A stretch of 64,000 nucleotides of DNA from Pseudoruegeria sp. HB172150 (GCF_013184805.1 NZ_JAATNG010000001.1:682001-746000), one strand, 5' to 3'; numbered from the stretch's first letter, positions 37,618 through 47,399 are shown. Translations and numbers: made by a program. Notes: generated from the sequence alone by a model not told the origin.

Positions 37618-37883
37618 GCTTCGGATTTTTCCCGGATCTTCTTCGATGCCACGGTCAGCAGGTCCTGCACCGTCTGCAGATCGGCGACCTCGTTATCGAC
37701 CGAGATGTAGACACCGTACTTCTCCTCGATCGCCATCAGGATCATTATGAAATCCGCAGAGGCGATGTTCAGGTCCGCCAGGTTTGCCTCCCGGTCCAGC
37801 GCCGCGCGCTCGATCATGCCCTCTTCGGCGACCAGATCCAGCAGGTCATCCTCGAGCGTTTCGCTGGCGGCGTCGTTGCGCAT
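37614..37883 (-). CDS. Divergent acyl carrier protein
   Basis: An 89-residue acidic protein with the four-helix ACP pattern. The phosphopantetheine site is predicted at Ser42 in LNIASADFIMI, where canonical ACPs read DSL; the preceding Asp is Ala and the following Leu is Ala. The helix II region MILMAIEEKYGVYIS is ACP-like. I placed the start at 37883 with AGGGAG upstream. It overlaps the ketosynthase gene by 4 bases. The altered site suggests a specialised carrier. Confidence 0.78.
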   Translation of the reverse strand: MRNDAASETLEDDLLDLVAEEGMIERAALDREANLADLNIASADFIMILMAIEEKYGVYISVDNEVADLQTVQDLLTVASKKIREKSEA

Positions 37884-37949
37884 CGGCGCTCCCTGGGCAA
37901 TAAGGTCCGGCGCCATTAGTCAGGCAAAGCAGGGGGGATTGCAACAAGG

Positions 37950-38660
37950 ATGACCCGGGTTGCGCAGGGGAAAACGGCCGTGATCGCGCGGTCTCTCTGC
38001 TTCCATCTTGCCTCGGCACTGGCGACACTGGTCTTCCTGCCCGCCTATGTGCTGGTGCTGGTGCCGGTACGCATCGGCTGGCCGGTTCTGGCCGCCTATA
38101 TCCGCCTGCAACTGTGGCTCCTGCGGATGATCTGCGGTCAACGCGTCGAGGTGACTGGGGTCGAAAACCTGCCCGCGGGCCCCTGCCTTCTCGCCGCCCG
38201 GCACGAGTCGATGTGGGAGACGATGTTTCTGCCGCTCCACTTCCACAACCCTGCCGTCCTGCTGAAGCAGGAGATCCTGCGCTACCCCCTCGCCGGTCCC
38301 ATCGCGCGGCGGCTCGGCCATATCGGCATCGACCGCTCCGGCGATCTGGAGGCGGCGCGCGCCAGCTTCACCGGAGCGAAACAGGCCGCCTCCGACGGCC
38401 GCTCGATCCTGATCTTTCCGTCGGGCACCCGCGATCCGGCACTGCGCGATCGTCTGCAATCGGGCGTCGCGGTGCTTTACCGCCAACTCGGCCTGCCCTG
38501 TGTTCCGGTCACGCACAATTCGGGCCGGTTCTGGCCGCACCGGTCCTGGCTGCGGCACGCCGGTACCATAAGGGTAGAGATCCGGCCGCCGATCCCGGCC
38601 GGGCTGAAGACGAAGGAGTTCATCGACCGCCTCGCCGCCGGCCTCAGCCGGGACGGATAA
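37950..38660 (+). CDS. PlsC-type lysophospholipid acyltransferase
   Basis: A 236-residue membrane-bound acyltransferase. An N-terminal hydrophobic region (about residues 15-58) is followed by the acyltransferase motif HESMWET (HX4E form), the IGIDRSGDLEAAR block and IFPSGTRDP with a VPVTHNSG block. It transfers an acyl chain to a lyso-lipid or related acceptor. It is divergent from the ACP-ketosynthase-MaoC operon, 66 bases away, and could use acyl chains made there. Confidence 0.85.
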   Translation: MTRVAQGKTAVIARSLCFHLASALATLVFLPAYVLVLVPVRIGWPVLAAYIRLQLWLLRMICGQRVEVTGVENLPAGPCLLAARHESMWETMFLPLHFHNPAVLLKQEILRYPLAGPIARRLGHIGIDRSGDLEAARASFTGAKQAASDGRSILIFPSGTRDPALRDRLQSGVAVLYRQLGLPCVPVTHNSGRFWPHRSWLRHAGTIRVEIRPPIPAGLKTKEFIDRLAAGLSRDG

Positions 38661-38666
38661 GACGCC

Positions 38667-39617
38667 CTACATCCCCTTGCATTCCGGCACCGGCGTCACC
38701 GCCTTGCCGGTCTGCTTGAAGGTCACCAGGTTCTTTACCGCCAGATCGCCCATTGCGGCGCGGGTTTCGACCGTGGCGCTGCCCACATGCGGCAGCAACA
38801 GCACGTTTTCCATCGGCAGCAGGGCCTCTGGCACGTGCGGTTCATCCTCGAACACGTCGAGCGCCGCGGCGCCGAGCTTGCCTTCCTTCAGCACTTCGAC
38901 CAGCGCCGCCTCGTCCACGACAGAGCCGCGGCCCACGTTGATCAGCGTGCCCTCCGGACCCAGCGCCTCCATCACCTGACGATTGACGATGTGATAGGTC
39001 GACGCGCCGCCGGGGGCGATGACGATCATGTAGTCGCAGGCCGCAGCCATATCCGTCAAGTCGCCGTAATACTTGTAGGAAACGTCCTTGGGCGAGCGGC
39101 TGTGATAGACCATCTCGACGCCGAAGACCGCCAGCTTCTCGGCGATGGTCTGGCCGATCCGGCCCATGCCCAGAAAGCCCACGGTCGTCCCGCGGATCGA
39201 GCGCGACAGGGGGGCGTCACCCTCGCTCTCCCACCGGCCGTCCAGCAGGTATTTCGCGTCCTGCAGAAGGTTCCGGGCGGAGGCGAGCAGCATCAGGACG
39301 GTGGTGTTCGCCACCTCGTCATCCAGCACCTCGGGGGTGTGGGTCACGACGATGCCACGCTCGACGGCGGCCCCGGTGTCGATGCTGTCATAGCCGACGC
39401 CGAAGTTGGAAATGACCTTCAGCTTCGGCATACGGTCCATCACCTCTGCGGTGACATCGCCATGATACATCGCCAGCAGGTATTCGACCCGGTCGCCATG
39501 CGCATCCAGTACGTCGTCCACGTCGTAGATCGCCGTCAGCAGTTCGAACGCCTCATCCAGAGGCGCGCGCATGCGCTCGGTCGGCTCGCCGAGCATCAGC
39601 ATTACCGGTTTGGTCAT
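38667..39617 (-). CDS. D-isomer-specific 2-hydroxyacid dehydrogenase
   Basis: A 316-residue NAD(P)-dependent dehydrogenase of the glyoxylate/hydroxypyruvate reductase type. It has the nucleotide loop VGFLGMGRIGQTIA near residues 148-161, LINVGRGSVVDE with the catalytic-site Arg, LDVFEDEPHVP, and LPHVGSATVETR containing the catalytic His. The start at 39617 overlaps the FAH gene by 4 bases. Substrate unknown; within the operon it may reduce an oxo acid produced upstream. Confidence 0.88.
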   Translation of the reverse strand: MTKPVMLMLGEPTERMRAPLDEAFELLTAIYDVDDVLDAHGDRVEYLLAMYHGDVTAEVMDRMPKLKVISNFGVGYDSIDTGAAVERGIVVTHTPEVLDDEVANTTVLMLLASARNLLQDAKYLLDGRWESEGDAPLSRSIRGTTVGFLGMGRIGQTIAEKLAVFGVEMVYHSRSPKDVSYKYYGDLTDMAAACDYMIVIAPGGASTYHIVNRQVMEALGPEGTLINVGRGSVVDEAALVEVLKEGKLGAAALDVFEDEPHVPEALLPMENVLLLPHVGSATVETRAAMGDLAVKNLVTFKQTGKAVTPVPECKGM

Positions 39618-40462
39618 GTATCCGCCTTCACCGTCTGGCGCTGTTCGCCAAGGCCCTTGATGCCCAGCTCCATCACGTCGCCTTCCTTCAGGTAGACCGG
39701 GTCCGGCTTCATGCCCAGCCCGACGCCCGGCGGTGTGCCGGTGGAAATCACGTCGCCCGGATGCAGGGTGAAAAGCTGCGACAGGTGGGCGATGATCTGC
39801 GCCACGGTGAAGATCATGGTCTTCGTGTTTCCGGTCTGCATCCGCTTGCCGTTCACGTCGAGCCACATGTCGAGGTTCTGGACATCTTCGACTTCGTCCT
39901 TGGTGACCAGCCAGGGCCCGGTCGGGCCGAAGGTGTCGCAGGATTTGCCCTTGGTCCACTGGCCCGAGATCTTCGCCTGGAAATGCCGCTCGGACACGTC
40001 GTTCAGCGTGCAGTAGCCGGCGACGTAGTCCAGCGCGTCCTCTTCGCTGACGTATTTGCATTTGGTGCCGATCACGACGCCCAACTCCACCTCCCAGTCG
40101 GTGCTGGTCGAGCCGCGCGGCATCACCACGTCGTCGTTCGGGCCAACGATGGCGGAGTTTGCCTTCATGAACAGGATCGGGTGCTCGGGCGGCTCGGCGC
40201 CGGTCTCGGCGGCGTGATCGGAATAGTTCAGGCCGATGCACATGAACTTGCCGATCTCGCCGACGCAGGGGCCGAAACGCGGAGAGGTCTGCACGAGGGA
40301 CAGCGTGTTGACATCGATCTCGCGCAGCCGGTCGAGTCCGGCTGCGCCCAGCGTGGCGCCCGCGATGTCATGGACATGCGGCGACAGGTCCCGAAGCTTT
40401 CCGTCGGCGTCGATCAGGCCGGGCTTTTCCTTGCCCGGTTCACCGTAGCGGCAAAGTTTCAT
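39614..40462 (-). CDS. Fumarylacetoacetate hydrolase family protein
   Basis: A 282-residue FAH-fold enzyme that cleaves or hydrates 1,3-dioxo compounds at a divalent metal. Motifs: CIGLNYSDHAAE, the metal-binding WEVELGVVIG, and STGTPPGVGLGM. The closest pathway assignment from context is 2,4-diketo-3-deoxy-L-fuconate hydrolase, because the operon also has a dehydratase and an SDR resembling 2-keto-3-deoxy-L-fuconate dehydrogenase. Ureidoglycolate lyase, another FAH member, is the main alternative. Confidence 0.85.
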   Translation of the reverse strand: MKLCRYGEPGKEKPGLIDADGKLRDLSPHVHDIAGATLGAAGLDRLREIDVNTLSLVQTSPRFGPCVGEIGKFMCIGLNYSDHAAETGAEPPEHPILFMKANSAIVGPNDDVVMPRGSTSTDWEVELGVVIGTKCKYVSEEDALDYVAGYCTLNDVSERHFQAKISGQWTKGKSCDTFGPTGPWLVTKDEVEDVQNLDMWLDVNGKRMQTGNTKTMIFTVAQIIAHLSQLFTLHPGDVISTGTPPGVGLGMKPDPVYLKEGDVMELGIKGLGEQRQTVKADT

Positions 40463-40543
40463 GCGTCCTCTCCTTCAATGCGTGCGACAGCCACCGGGGC
40501 AGACCCTCGCAAGGAATCCGCTCCGGCGCCAGCCGTGATGTGG

Positions 40544-42328
40544 TCAGTGATTGTCGCGCGGCGTGAATTTGCGCGCGATTTCCTTGTATTCGTCCGCGCC
40601 GCGCAGAGTCATGCCCTTCGAGAACGGCTCGACACGTTCGCGGAAGATCTCCTGCCAGGGCGACTGGCTGAGCGGCGCATAGCTGTGCCCGTTCAGCGCC
40701 TTGCGCCGCGCGGCCAGTTCCTCGTCGCTGACCTGCATGTCGGCGGTGCAGGCCTTCAGGTCGATGCGGATCACGTCGCCGGTCTTCACAAGCGCCAGCC
40801 CGCCGCCATCTGCCGCTTCCGGCGAAGCGTTCAGAATCGAGGGCGAACCGGAGGTTCCCGACTGCCGTCCGTCGCCGACGCATGGCAGGGCATGGATGCC
40901 CTGCTTTAGCAGGTAGGAGGGCGGGCGCATGTTCACCACCTCGGCACCGCCGGGGTATCCGATTGGTCCGGCGCCGCGCATGATCAGGATGGAATGCGCA
41001 TCGATCTCGAGGATCGGATCGTCGATCCGCTTGTGGAAATCCTCGGGCCCGTCGAAGACCACGGCCTTGCCCTCGAAGGCCATCGGATGATCGGGGTCCT
41101 CAAGGTACCGCTCGCGGAACTCCTTGGTGATGACGCTGGTCTTCATGATTGCGCTGTCGAAAAGGTTGCCCTTCAGGTTCAGGAACCCGGCATCCTTCAG
41201 CATCGGTTCGGCGACGGTCTTGATCACCTCGATATTCTCGCTGCGCCGTTCGGCGCAGTTCTCGGCCATGGTCTTGCCGTTGACGGTCAGCGCGTCGGGG
41301 TGCGGCAGTAGCCCGGCTTCCAGCAGTTCGCCAACCACCGCCGGCACACCGCCGGCACGATGGTAGTCCTCGCCCAGGTACTCGCCCGCGGGCTGCAGGT
41401 TCACCAGCAGCGGGATCTTGTAGCCGATGCGCTGCCAGTCGTCATTCTCCAGCGGCACGCCCAGGTGCCGCGCAACGCCGTTCAGGTGGATCGGGGCGTT
41501 TGTCGAACCGCCGATGGCCGAGTTGACGACAATGGCGTTCTCGAACGCCTCGCGGGTCATGATCCTGTTCGGTGTCAGATCCTCGTGGACCATCTCGACG
41601 ATGCGCTTGCCGGTGTCATAGGCCATCTGGCCGCGTTCGCGATAGGGCGCGGGGATGGCGGCGGAGCCGGGCAGTTGCATGCCAAGCGCCTCGGCCAGCG
41701 AGTTCATCGTGCTGGCCGTACCCATAGTGTTGCAGAAGCCGGTCGAGGGGGCCGAGGAGGCCACCAGTTCCATGAACTGGTCGTCGTCGATCTCACCCGC
41801 TGCCAGCAGTTCCCGCGCCTTCCAGACGATGGTGCCAGACCCGGTGCGCTGCCCGCGGAACCAGCCGTTCAGCATCGGCCCGACGGACAGGGCGATTGCT
41901 GGGATGCCCACGGTTGCACAGGCCATCAGCAGGGCCGGCGTGGTCTTGTCGCAGCCGATGTTCAGCACGACACCGTCAATCGGGTAACCGAAGAGCGACT
42001 CCACAAGGCTGAGATAGGCGAGGTTCCGGTCCAGCGAGGCGGTTGGCCGCTTGCCGGTCTCCTGGATCGGATGCACCGGGATTTCCATCGTCGTGCCGCC
42101 CGACGCGGCGATACCGTCGCGCACCCGTTTCGACAGTTCGATATGGTGCCGGTTGCAGGGGGAAAGGTCGCTGCCGGTCTGAGCGATACCGATGATCGGC
42201 TTGTCGCCCTGCAGTTCCTCGCGCGTCAGCCCGTAGTTCAGGTAACGCTCGAGATACAGCGCAGTCATCTCGCGATCGTCGGGGTTGTTGAACCATTTCC
42301 GCGAACGGAGCTTGGGTTTGTCACTCAT
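40544..42328 (-). CDS. IlvD/Edd family sugar-acid dehydratase
   Basis: A 594-residue Fe-S dehydratase. Cluster ligands are in [20 protein letters not shown] and the [16 protein letters not shown] segment, and the family segment [14 protein letters not shown] is present. The length and the sugar-catabolic neighbours fit an aldonate dehydratase (arabinonate, xylonate or fuconate type) rather than the biosynthetic IlvD. The start at 42328 (MSDKPKLRS) follows GGAGAGACAGGCA. It lies 16 bases after the SDR gene in one operon. Confidence 0.88.
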   Translation of the reverse strand: MSDKPKLRSRKWFNNPDDREMTALYLERYLNYGLTREELQGDKPIIGIAQTGSDLSPCNRHHIELSKRVRDGIAASGGTTMEIPVHPIQETGKRPTASLDRNLAYLSLVESLFGYPIDGVVLNIGCDKTTPALLMACATVGIPAIALSVGPMLNGWFRGQRTGSGTIVWKARELLAAGEIDDDQFMELVASSAPSTGFCNTMGTASTMNSLAEALGMQLPGSAAIPAPYRERGQMAYDTGKRIVEMVHEDLTPNRIMTREAFENAIVVNSAIGGSTNAPIHLNGVARHLGVPLENDDWQRIGYKIPLLVNLQPAGEYLGEDYHRAGGVPAVVGELLEAGLLPHPDALTVNGKTMAENCAERRSENIEVIKTVAEPMLKDAGFLNLKGNLFDSAIMKTSVITKEFRERYLEDPDHPMAFEGKAVVFDGPEDFHKRIDDPILEIDAHSILIMRGAGPIGYPGGAEVVNMRPPSYLLKQGIHALPCVGDGRQSGTSGSPSILNASPEAADGGGLALVKTGDVIRIDLKACTADMQVSDEELAARRKALNGHSYAPLSQSPWQEIFRERVEPFSKGMTLRGADEYKEIARKFTPRDNH

Positions 42329-42344
42329 TGCCTGTCTCTCCGGA

Positions 42345-43082
42345 TCAGATCGACCAGCCGCCGTCGATGGCGTAGGCTTGGCCGGTAACGAAAGCACTTT
42401 CGTCGCTGGCAAGGTAAACCACAAGCGACGCAATCTCTTCTGGCTGCGCGAGCCGCCCCATCGGTTGCCGCGCGACAAAGGCGGCCATGGCGGATTCGTA
42501 ATCGCCGGTCGCCCGCAGCCTGTCATGCAGCGAGGGGCTTTCCACCGTGCCGGGGCAGATCGCATTGCAGCGGATGTTCTGGGTCACGTAATCGGCAGCA
42601 ACCGACTTGGTCAGCCCGACCACCGCGGCCTTCGATGCGCCGTAGACGCAGCGGTTCGGCACGCCCTTCAGCGAAGAGGCGAGCGACGCCATGTTCACGA
42701 TGGAGCCCTTGCCGCCCTCCAGCATTCCCGGCAGCACCGCGCGGATCGTGCGGAACATCGCTTTTGCGTTGAGCGCGAAGGCGAAATCCCAATCCTCGTC
42801 GGTCGCTTCCTGGATCGTGCCGTTGTGGACGTATCCGGCGCAGTTGAACAGGATGTCCGGCTGCGCCCGTGCCGCGCCCTCGGCGACCGAGGCATCGTCC
42901 AACACATCCAGCCGGAACGCCTCGATATTCGGATGGTTCAACCCTTCGAGCGCCGCTTCGTTCACATCGGTCGCGAAAACCTTTGCTCCGGCATCGGCCA
43001 TCGCGATCGCGGATGCGCGCCCGATGCCCTGACCGGCGGCGGTCACCAATGCCCGCCTGGCCCCAAGCCGTTCTGTCGTCAT
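42345..43082 (-). CDS. SDR, 2-keto-3-deoxy-L-fuconate dehydrogenase-like
   Basis: A 245-residue SDR with [20 protein letters not shown] (NAG-type), the catalytic YGASK, and [10 protein letters not shown] near the substrate loop. The NCAGYVHNG and [10 protein letters not shown] segments match the 2-keto-3-deoxy-L-fuconate/DHRS6 branch. First gene of a four-gene minus-strand operon (SDR, dehydratase, FAH, hydroxyacid dehydrogenase), which as a whole fits oxidative breakdown of a deoxy-sugar or pentonate to pyruvate plus lactate or glycolate. Confidence 0.85.
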   Translation of the reverse strand: MTTERLGARRALVTAAGQGIGRASAIAMADAGAKVFATDVNEAALEGLNHPNIEAFRLDVLDDASVAEGAARAQPDILFNCAGYVHNGTIQEATDEDWDFAFALNAKAMFRTIRAVLPGMLEGGKGSIVNMASLASSLKGVPNRCVYGASKAAVVGLTKSVAADYVTQNIRCNAICPGTVESPSLHDRLRATGDYESAMAAFVARQPMGRLAQPEEIASLVVYLASDESAFVTGQAYAIDGGWSI

Positions 43083-43220
43083 GCATTCCTCCCAAAATGC
43101 GCGCTGACGCAGCCGTGCTTACCGTCCGTTATCCGTTAGCGCGTATCAGGCCTATTGCATAGTTTCGGAAAAAGCTAGGGTCGCGGGTGGGAGAGTTGCG
43201 GAAGGAGGAGACGCAAGCGC

Positions 43221-44195
43221 ATGAAACGCGTCCTTATAATCGGTGGCGGCGGCATGATCGGCCAGAAACTGGCCCATCATCTGAGCGCCCGGGGTCTGAA
43301 CGGCGACACCGACATTGAAGTCACCCTGTTCGACATGGTGTTTCCGAAGGGCGGTGCCCCGGCGGCCAACCGTATCACCGGGCACCTCGCTGATACTGAC
43401 GCCGTGGGGCAGTTGCTGGAGGCGCGGTATGACGTGATCTTCCACCTTGCCGCTGTCGTGTCCGGCGAGGCGGAGGCGAATTTCCAGATCGGCTGGGAGG
43501 TGAACGGCGAGGCTGTGATCCATTTCGGCCGCAAGCTGGAAGAGGAACATCGCAAATCCAAGGGCGCCTATGTGCCCAGCCTGGTCTTCACGTCGTCCAT
43601 TGCGGTCTTCGGGCCGCCCTTCCCCGACAAGATTCCCGACAATCAGCCGCTGACGCCGCAGACGTCCTATGGCGCACAGAAGGTCTGCGCCGAGATGATC
43701 GTTAACGACATGGGGCGGCGCGGCATCGCTCGCGCGGTGGCGATCCGGCTGCCGACCGTGGTCGTCCGGCCCGGCCGGCCCAACATGGCCGCGTCCTCAT
43801 TCTTCTCCGGCATCATTCGAGAGCCGCTGAACGGGCAGGAAGCCATCCTTCCGGTTTCCGACGATGTGCGGCACTGGCATGCCAGCCCGCGGGCGGCGGT
43901 GCGGTTCCTGTGCCAGGCAGCGGGCCTTGACCCGGCGCTGCTGGGCGACAACAGGGCGCTTACCATGCCCGGCGTCAGCTGCACGGTTGCCGAGCAGATC
44001 GAGGCGCTGCGCAATCTCGCGGGTGACAAGACGGTGGCGCTGATCAAGCGGGAGCCGAACGAGACGATTCAGCGGATCGTCGCCGGCTGGCCCCGGAACT
44101 TCGATCCGCAGCGGGCGAAGGCGCTTGGTTTCGAGGCGGAGACGAATTTCGACGAGATTATCCGGGTCTATATCGAGGACGAGCTGGACCGCTGA
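43221..44195 (+). CDS. denD: NAD-dependent epimerase/dehydratase, D-erythronate dehydrogenase-like
   Basis: A 324-residue extended SDR. It has IIGGGGMIGQKLAHHL at the N-terminus, FHLAAVVSGEAEANFQ, a YGAQK catalytic motif, and the VVRPGRPNMAASSFFSGIIR block that marks the DenD group, which oxidises D-erythronate. A strong GGAGGAG ribosome site precedes the ATG. It is divergent from the sugar-acid operon across 138 bases, so both probably respond to related substrates. The symbol is by similarity. Confidence 0.78.
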   Translation: MKRVLIIGGGGMIGQKLAHHLSARGLNGDTDIEVTLFDMVFPKGGAPAANRITGHLADTDAVGQLLEARYDVIFHLAAVVSGEAEANFQIGWEVNGEAVIHFGRKLEEEHRKSKGAYVPSLVFTSSIAVFGPPFPDKIPDNQPLTPQTSYGAQKVCAEMIVNDMGRRGIARAVAIRLPTVVVRPGRPNMAASSFFSGIIREPLNGQEAILPVSDDVRHWHASPRAAVRFLCQAAGLDPALLGDNRALTMPGVSCTVAEQIEALRNLAGDKTVALIKREPNETIQRIVAGWPRNFDPQRAKALGFEAETNFDEIIRVYIEDELDR

Positions 44196-44480
44196 TCCCG
44201 CGCGACCGGGGAACTCTTTCGCATAGTGGCCCGCGGAGTTGCAGGCGCAAGGCTTTGCCTCGCGTTTAAACCCGGGATCGGTCGGGCGATATGCCCAATA
44301 ATGCGGCGGCGTTATCCATCAATGCGCCGTTGCGTCACGTCATTCGGGTTCCGTTCCGTCATCCCTTGTCAGGTCTGGCACCGAACCACATCCTGTCGCG
44401 AACGCACGCGTTTTTGGGGAGGAAACTTCGTGCACCCGCATGGATCCTCCCCAAGATGCCATCGTATTGGAGACGGGACC

Positions 44481-45479
44481 ATGCAATCCAAGCAGACAAG
44501 CCGACTGCCATCCGCGCTGCGGGGCCTCCGCATCCCGGCCGTTGCCGCGCCGATGTTTATTGTATCGGGGCCGGAGCTTGTGATCGCCCAGTGCAAGGCT
44601 GGGATCGTCGGCAGTTTTCCGGCCCTTAACGCGCGAGAGGCCGAAGGCGAGCCGTCGATGCTCGAAACCTGGTTAAAGCAGATCACAGAGGCTCTCGACG
44701 CCCACAACCAGGCGCATCCGGATAGCCCGGCCGCGCCGTTTGCAGTAAACCAGATCGTACATCGGTCGAATACACGTCTGCAGCGGGACATCGAAATCTG
44801 TCACAAATGGAACGTTCCGATCTGGATCACCTCGCTCGGTGCCCGGCCCGAGGTCAATGCCGCGGCGCATGACTGCGGCGGCGTTGTTCTGCACGACATC
44901 ATCAACAATACCTTCGCGAAGAAGGCGATCGAGAAGGGCGCGGACGGGCTGATTGCCGTGGCCGCGGGGGCCGGCGGCCACGCAGGGCCGCAATCGCCGT
45001 TCGCTCTGGTTCGTGAGATCCGGGAATGGTTCGACGGACCTTTGCTGTTGTCCGGGTCAATCGCCACGGGCGAAGCACTGCTCGCCGCGCGTGCGCTGGG
45101 GGCCGACCTTGGCTATATCGGATCGCCCTTCATCGCGACGAAGGAGGCGAACGCGCTGCCAGCCTACAAGCAGGCGATCGTGGACTATGGTGCGGAGGAC
45201 ATCATGTATTCCTCCTACTTCACGGGAGTTGCAGGGAATTACCTGAAACCATCGGTGCTGGAGGCCGGTCTCGACCCCGACAATCTGCCCGAAAAGACGC
45301 CTGACGCGATGGACTTTGCCGCTGCCACCTCTGGCAAGGCGAAGGCGTGGAAGGATATCTGGGGGTCGGGCCAGGGTATCGGTGCTGTTAAAGCCGTTGT
45401 TCCCGTTGCGGCGCTGGTGGATCGCATCGCGGCAGAGTACCGCGCCGCCGGCAGCCGGCTTACCGCGGAATTCCTCTGA
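44481..45479 (+). CDS. Nitronate monooxygenase family protein
   Basis: A 332-residue FMN-binding TIM-barrel protein related to 2-nitropropane dioxygenase. It opens with LRIPAVAAPMFIVSG, then has AVNQIVHRSN, ITSLGARP, the FMN/phosphate segment AAGAGGHAGPQSPFAL and LLLSGSIATGEALL. These enzymes oxidise nitronates. The ATG at 44481 follows GGAGACGGGACC; the longer frame upstream lacks family similarity. It stands alone. Confidence 0.88.
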   Translation: MQSKQTSRLPSALRGLRIPAVAAPMFIVSGPELVIAQCKAGIVGSFPALNAREAEGEPSMLETWLKQITEALDAHNQAHPDSPAAPFAVNQIVHRSNTRLQRDIEICHKWNVPIWITSLGARPEVNAAAHDCGGVVLHDIINNTFAKKAIEKGADGLIAVAAGAGGHAGPQSPFALVREIREWFDGPLLLSGSIATGEALLAARALGADLGYIGSPFIATKEANALPAYKQAIVDYGAEDIMYSSYFTGVAGNYLKPSVLEAGLDPDNLPEKTPDAMDFAAATSGKAKAWKDIWGSGQGIGAVKAVVPVAALVDRIAAEYRAAGSRLTAEFL

Positions 45480-45777
45480 GGGACACGGCATAGCGAGGCG
45501 TGGCTCGGGATAAGTAGGTGGGAAACTTCAAGCGCCGCTTCAGAGGCGTCTTCTAACCTGCTGGTACATATGGCAGATTCGGTTTGGTTTTTGCTATTTC
45601 GCTCTGTGGAATAGTTGCCGCGCCTGCACGATCAGCGCCCCATTGCGCGGATTGTGAAAGCACGTATCGATCGGGGCCGTCATCGAGGATTGTCAGTCCG
45701 ACGTGGGCCTATGTTGTCCTTGCCGAAGCAATTTTCTTGCGATCCCATATCTTTACGAGGCACCCTTCCAGGGTTTT
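45480..45777. other. Intergenic, no gene seen
   Basis: About 300 bases between the nitronate monooxygenase gene and the RAM-domain gene. A weak CGCC/GGCG hairpin followed by TCTTCT around 45532-45555 may terminate the upstream transcript. Nothing else supported. Confidence 0.4.
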
Positions 45778-46017
45778 TCAGAACGCCTTGAAGGTCAGTG
45801 TTGTCAGCGACCGCTCGATGCCGTCAATGTCCAGAAGCTCGTCATTGATGAATTTGCCTACATCGGCGCCCTCGGGAACGTAGAGCTTCAGCATCAGGTC
45901 GAACTCGCCGCTGGTCGAGTAAAGCTCGGAGTGGATTTCCTTCAGCACGATCTGCTCGGCCACCTTGTAGGTGGTGCCGGGCCGGCAGCGAAGCTGAATG
46001 AATACGCAGGTGGTCAT
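45778..46017 (-). CDS. Stand-alone Lrp/AsnC ligand-binding (RAM) domain
   Basis: A 79-residue protein equal to the C-terminal RAM domain of Lrp/AsnC regulators: FIQLRCRPGTTYKVAEQI, then GEFDLMLKLYVPEG. There is no helix-turn-helix. Such single-domain proteins form oligomers and may sense amino acids or modulate full-length Lrp proteins. It is divergent from hisB. No DNA-binding role can be claimed. Confidence 0.85.
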   Translation of the reverse strand: MTTCVFIQLRCRPGTTYKVAEQIVLKEIHSELYSTSGEFDLMLKLYVPEGADVGKFINDELLDIDGIERSLTTLTFKAF

Positions 46018-46139
46018 CGGGGCACTCCTTTGGCCGGTCGAGCGGCAGAATGGCCGCGGTCGGCGGGGGAATCAATGGGCCGTCTTGGAATGGGTTCCGG
46101 CGCCGCCTATAAGCGGCCGGAACCAGACGGAGGCGCCTC

Positions 46140-46727
46140 ATGCGCAAGGCCAGCATCAGCCGCAAGACGGCGGAGACCGCCATCTCGGTCGAGATCGATC
46201 TCGACGGGACCGGCGCCTATGACATGGCGACGGGGGTGGGGTTCTTCGACCACATGCTGGACCAGCTGGCGCGGCACTCGCTGATCGACATGACGGTCCG
46301 GGCGAAGGGCGACCTGCATATCGACGACCACCACACGGTGGAGGATACGGGGATCGCGATCGGGCAGGCTCTGGCGCAGGCGCTGGGGGACAAGAAGGGG
46401 ATCCGGCGGTACGGATCGTGCCTGCTGCCGATGGATGACGCCCTTGTCAGGGCGGCGCTGGACCTGAGCGGGCGGCCCTATCTGGTGTGGAATGTGGAGA
46501 TGCCGGCCGCGAAGATCGGGACGTTCGATACCGAGCTGGTCCGGGAATTTTTCCAGGCGCTGTCGACCCATGGGGGGATCACCCTGCATGTGGATCAGAT
46601 CCACGGGTTGAATGCCCACCACATCGCCGAGGCGGCGTTCAAAGCGGTGGCTCGGGCGCTGCGGGAGGCGGTGGAGACCGACCCCCGCAAGGCCGACGCG
46701 ATCCCCTCGACCAAGGGGGCGCTGTAG
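46140..46727 (+). CDS. hisB: Imidazoleglycerol-phosphate dehydratase
   Basis: HisB dehydrates imidazoleglycerol phosphate in histidine synthesis. The 195-residue monofunctional form has the metal-binding [23 protein letters not shown], and the second set [13 protein letters not shown]. First of five his genes on this strand. Confidence 0.96.
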   Translation: MRKASISRKTAETAISVEIDLDGTGAYDMATGVGFFDHMLDQLARHSLIDMTVRAKGDLHIDDHHTVEDTGIAIGQALAQALGDKKGIRRYGSCLLPMDDALVRAALDLSGRPYLVWNVEMPAAKIGTFDTELVREFFQALSTHGGITLHVDQIHGLNAHHIAEAAFKAVARALREAVETDPRKADAIPSTKGAL

Positions 46728-46750
46728 GGCGTCCCCATGGGGACGGGGGG

Positions 46751-47380
46751 TCAAGTGCTTGATTTCAGGCGTGTTAGCGCTAACCTCGACTGAGGACGCA
46801 GCAGCAGCCATTCCGCGATCAGCAGGTTCGGTACCCAGCAGAGCCACGCCACGATCGGGTAGCCGGTTTCAAAGCCGAAGGCGGCGGCCAGAAGCGGCAG
46901 GTAGAGCCGGAGCGTGACCGCGGCGAAGGTCAGCGCGGCGGAGCGGATCATCCAGCGGCGGTGCTCGGCGATGCGGCGTGCCATTGCCAGCTGAATGCCG
47001 CGCGCGGTTGTCGCCAGCCAAAGCACGGCGAGCAATGCGAAGCCGGAGGCCGCGACCGGGCCGGCATTGGTGTTCAGCGCGATGAAGAAACCGCCGGTGC
47101 CGGAGAACAGGATTGCCATGCCGTAGCCACGGCCGAGCCAGCGGTGGACCGCCGGACGCCGGTTGCGAAGACCCGCCCAGAACTGGAACGGCATCAGCGC
47201 CAGTGCAACCGGCGCGAAGAAGATGTGGACGTAAAGCGCCACCGGTTTCTTGAACACGTGGTGGAACATCGGTGGCATCGACAGTTCGACGCCAAGCGCC
47301 AGCCAGCGCCAGGAGGCCAGCGCGATGGCGAGGGAAAGGAACCAGAACAGAAAAGTGCGGATACGGGGCAGGGCGGACAT
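46751..47380 (-). CDS. DUF2306 membrane protein
   Basis: A 209-residue integral membrane protein with about seven helices, with HVFKKPVALYVHIFFAPVAL and HRWLGRGYGMAIL typical of DUF2306 predicted membrane proteins. Function unknown. It is divergent from a TetR-type gene, with three shared operator-like repeats between them, so TetR probably represses it. This pair is inserted between hisB and hisH. The start at 47380 was chosen because the longer frame runs into the operators. Confidence 0.8.
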   Translation of the reverse strand: MSALPRIRTFLFWFLSLAIALASWRWLALGVELSMPPMFHHVFKKPVALYVHIFFAPVALALMPFQFWAGLRNRRPAVHRWLGRGYGMAILFSGTGGFFIALNTNAGPVAASGFALLAVLWLATTARGIQLAMARRIAEHRRWMIRSAALTFAAVTLRLYLPLLAAAFGFETGYPIVAWLCWVPNLLIAEWLLLRPQSRLALTRLKSST

Positions 47381-47399
47381 CGGCAGCTCCAGATAAAAA

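Noticed and set aside
38667-40241. A single 524-residue protein covering the hydroxyacid dehydrogenase and part of FAH
   Set aside because: The N-terminal 200 residues are an out-of-frame reading of the FAH gene; the dehydrogenase starts at 39617.
45584-45883. 99-residue plus-strand frame beside the RAM gene
   Set aside because: It overlaps the RAM gene antisense, starts with TTG without a ribosome site and has poor codon use.
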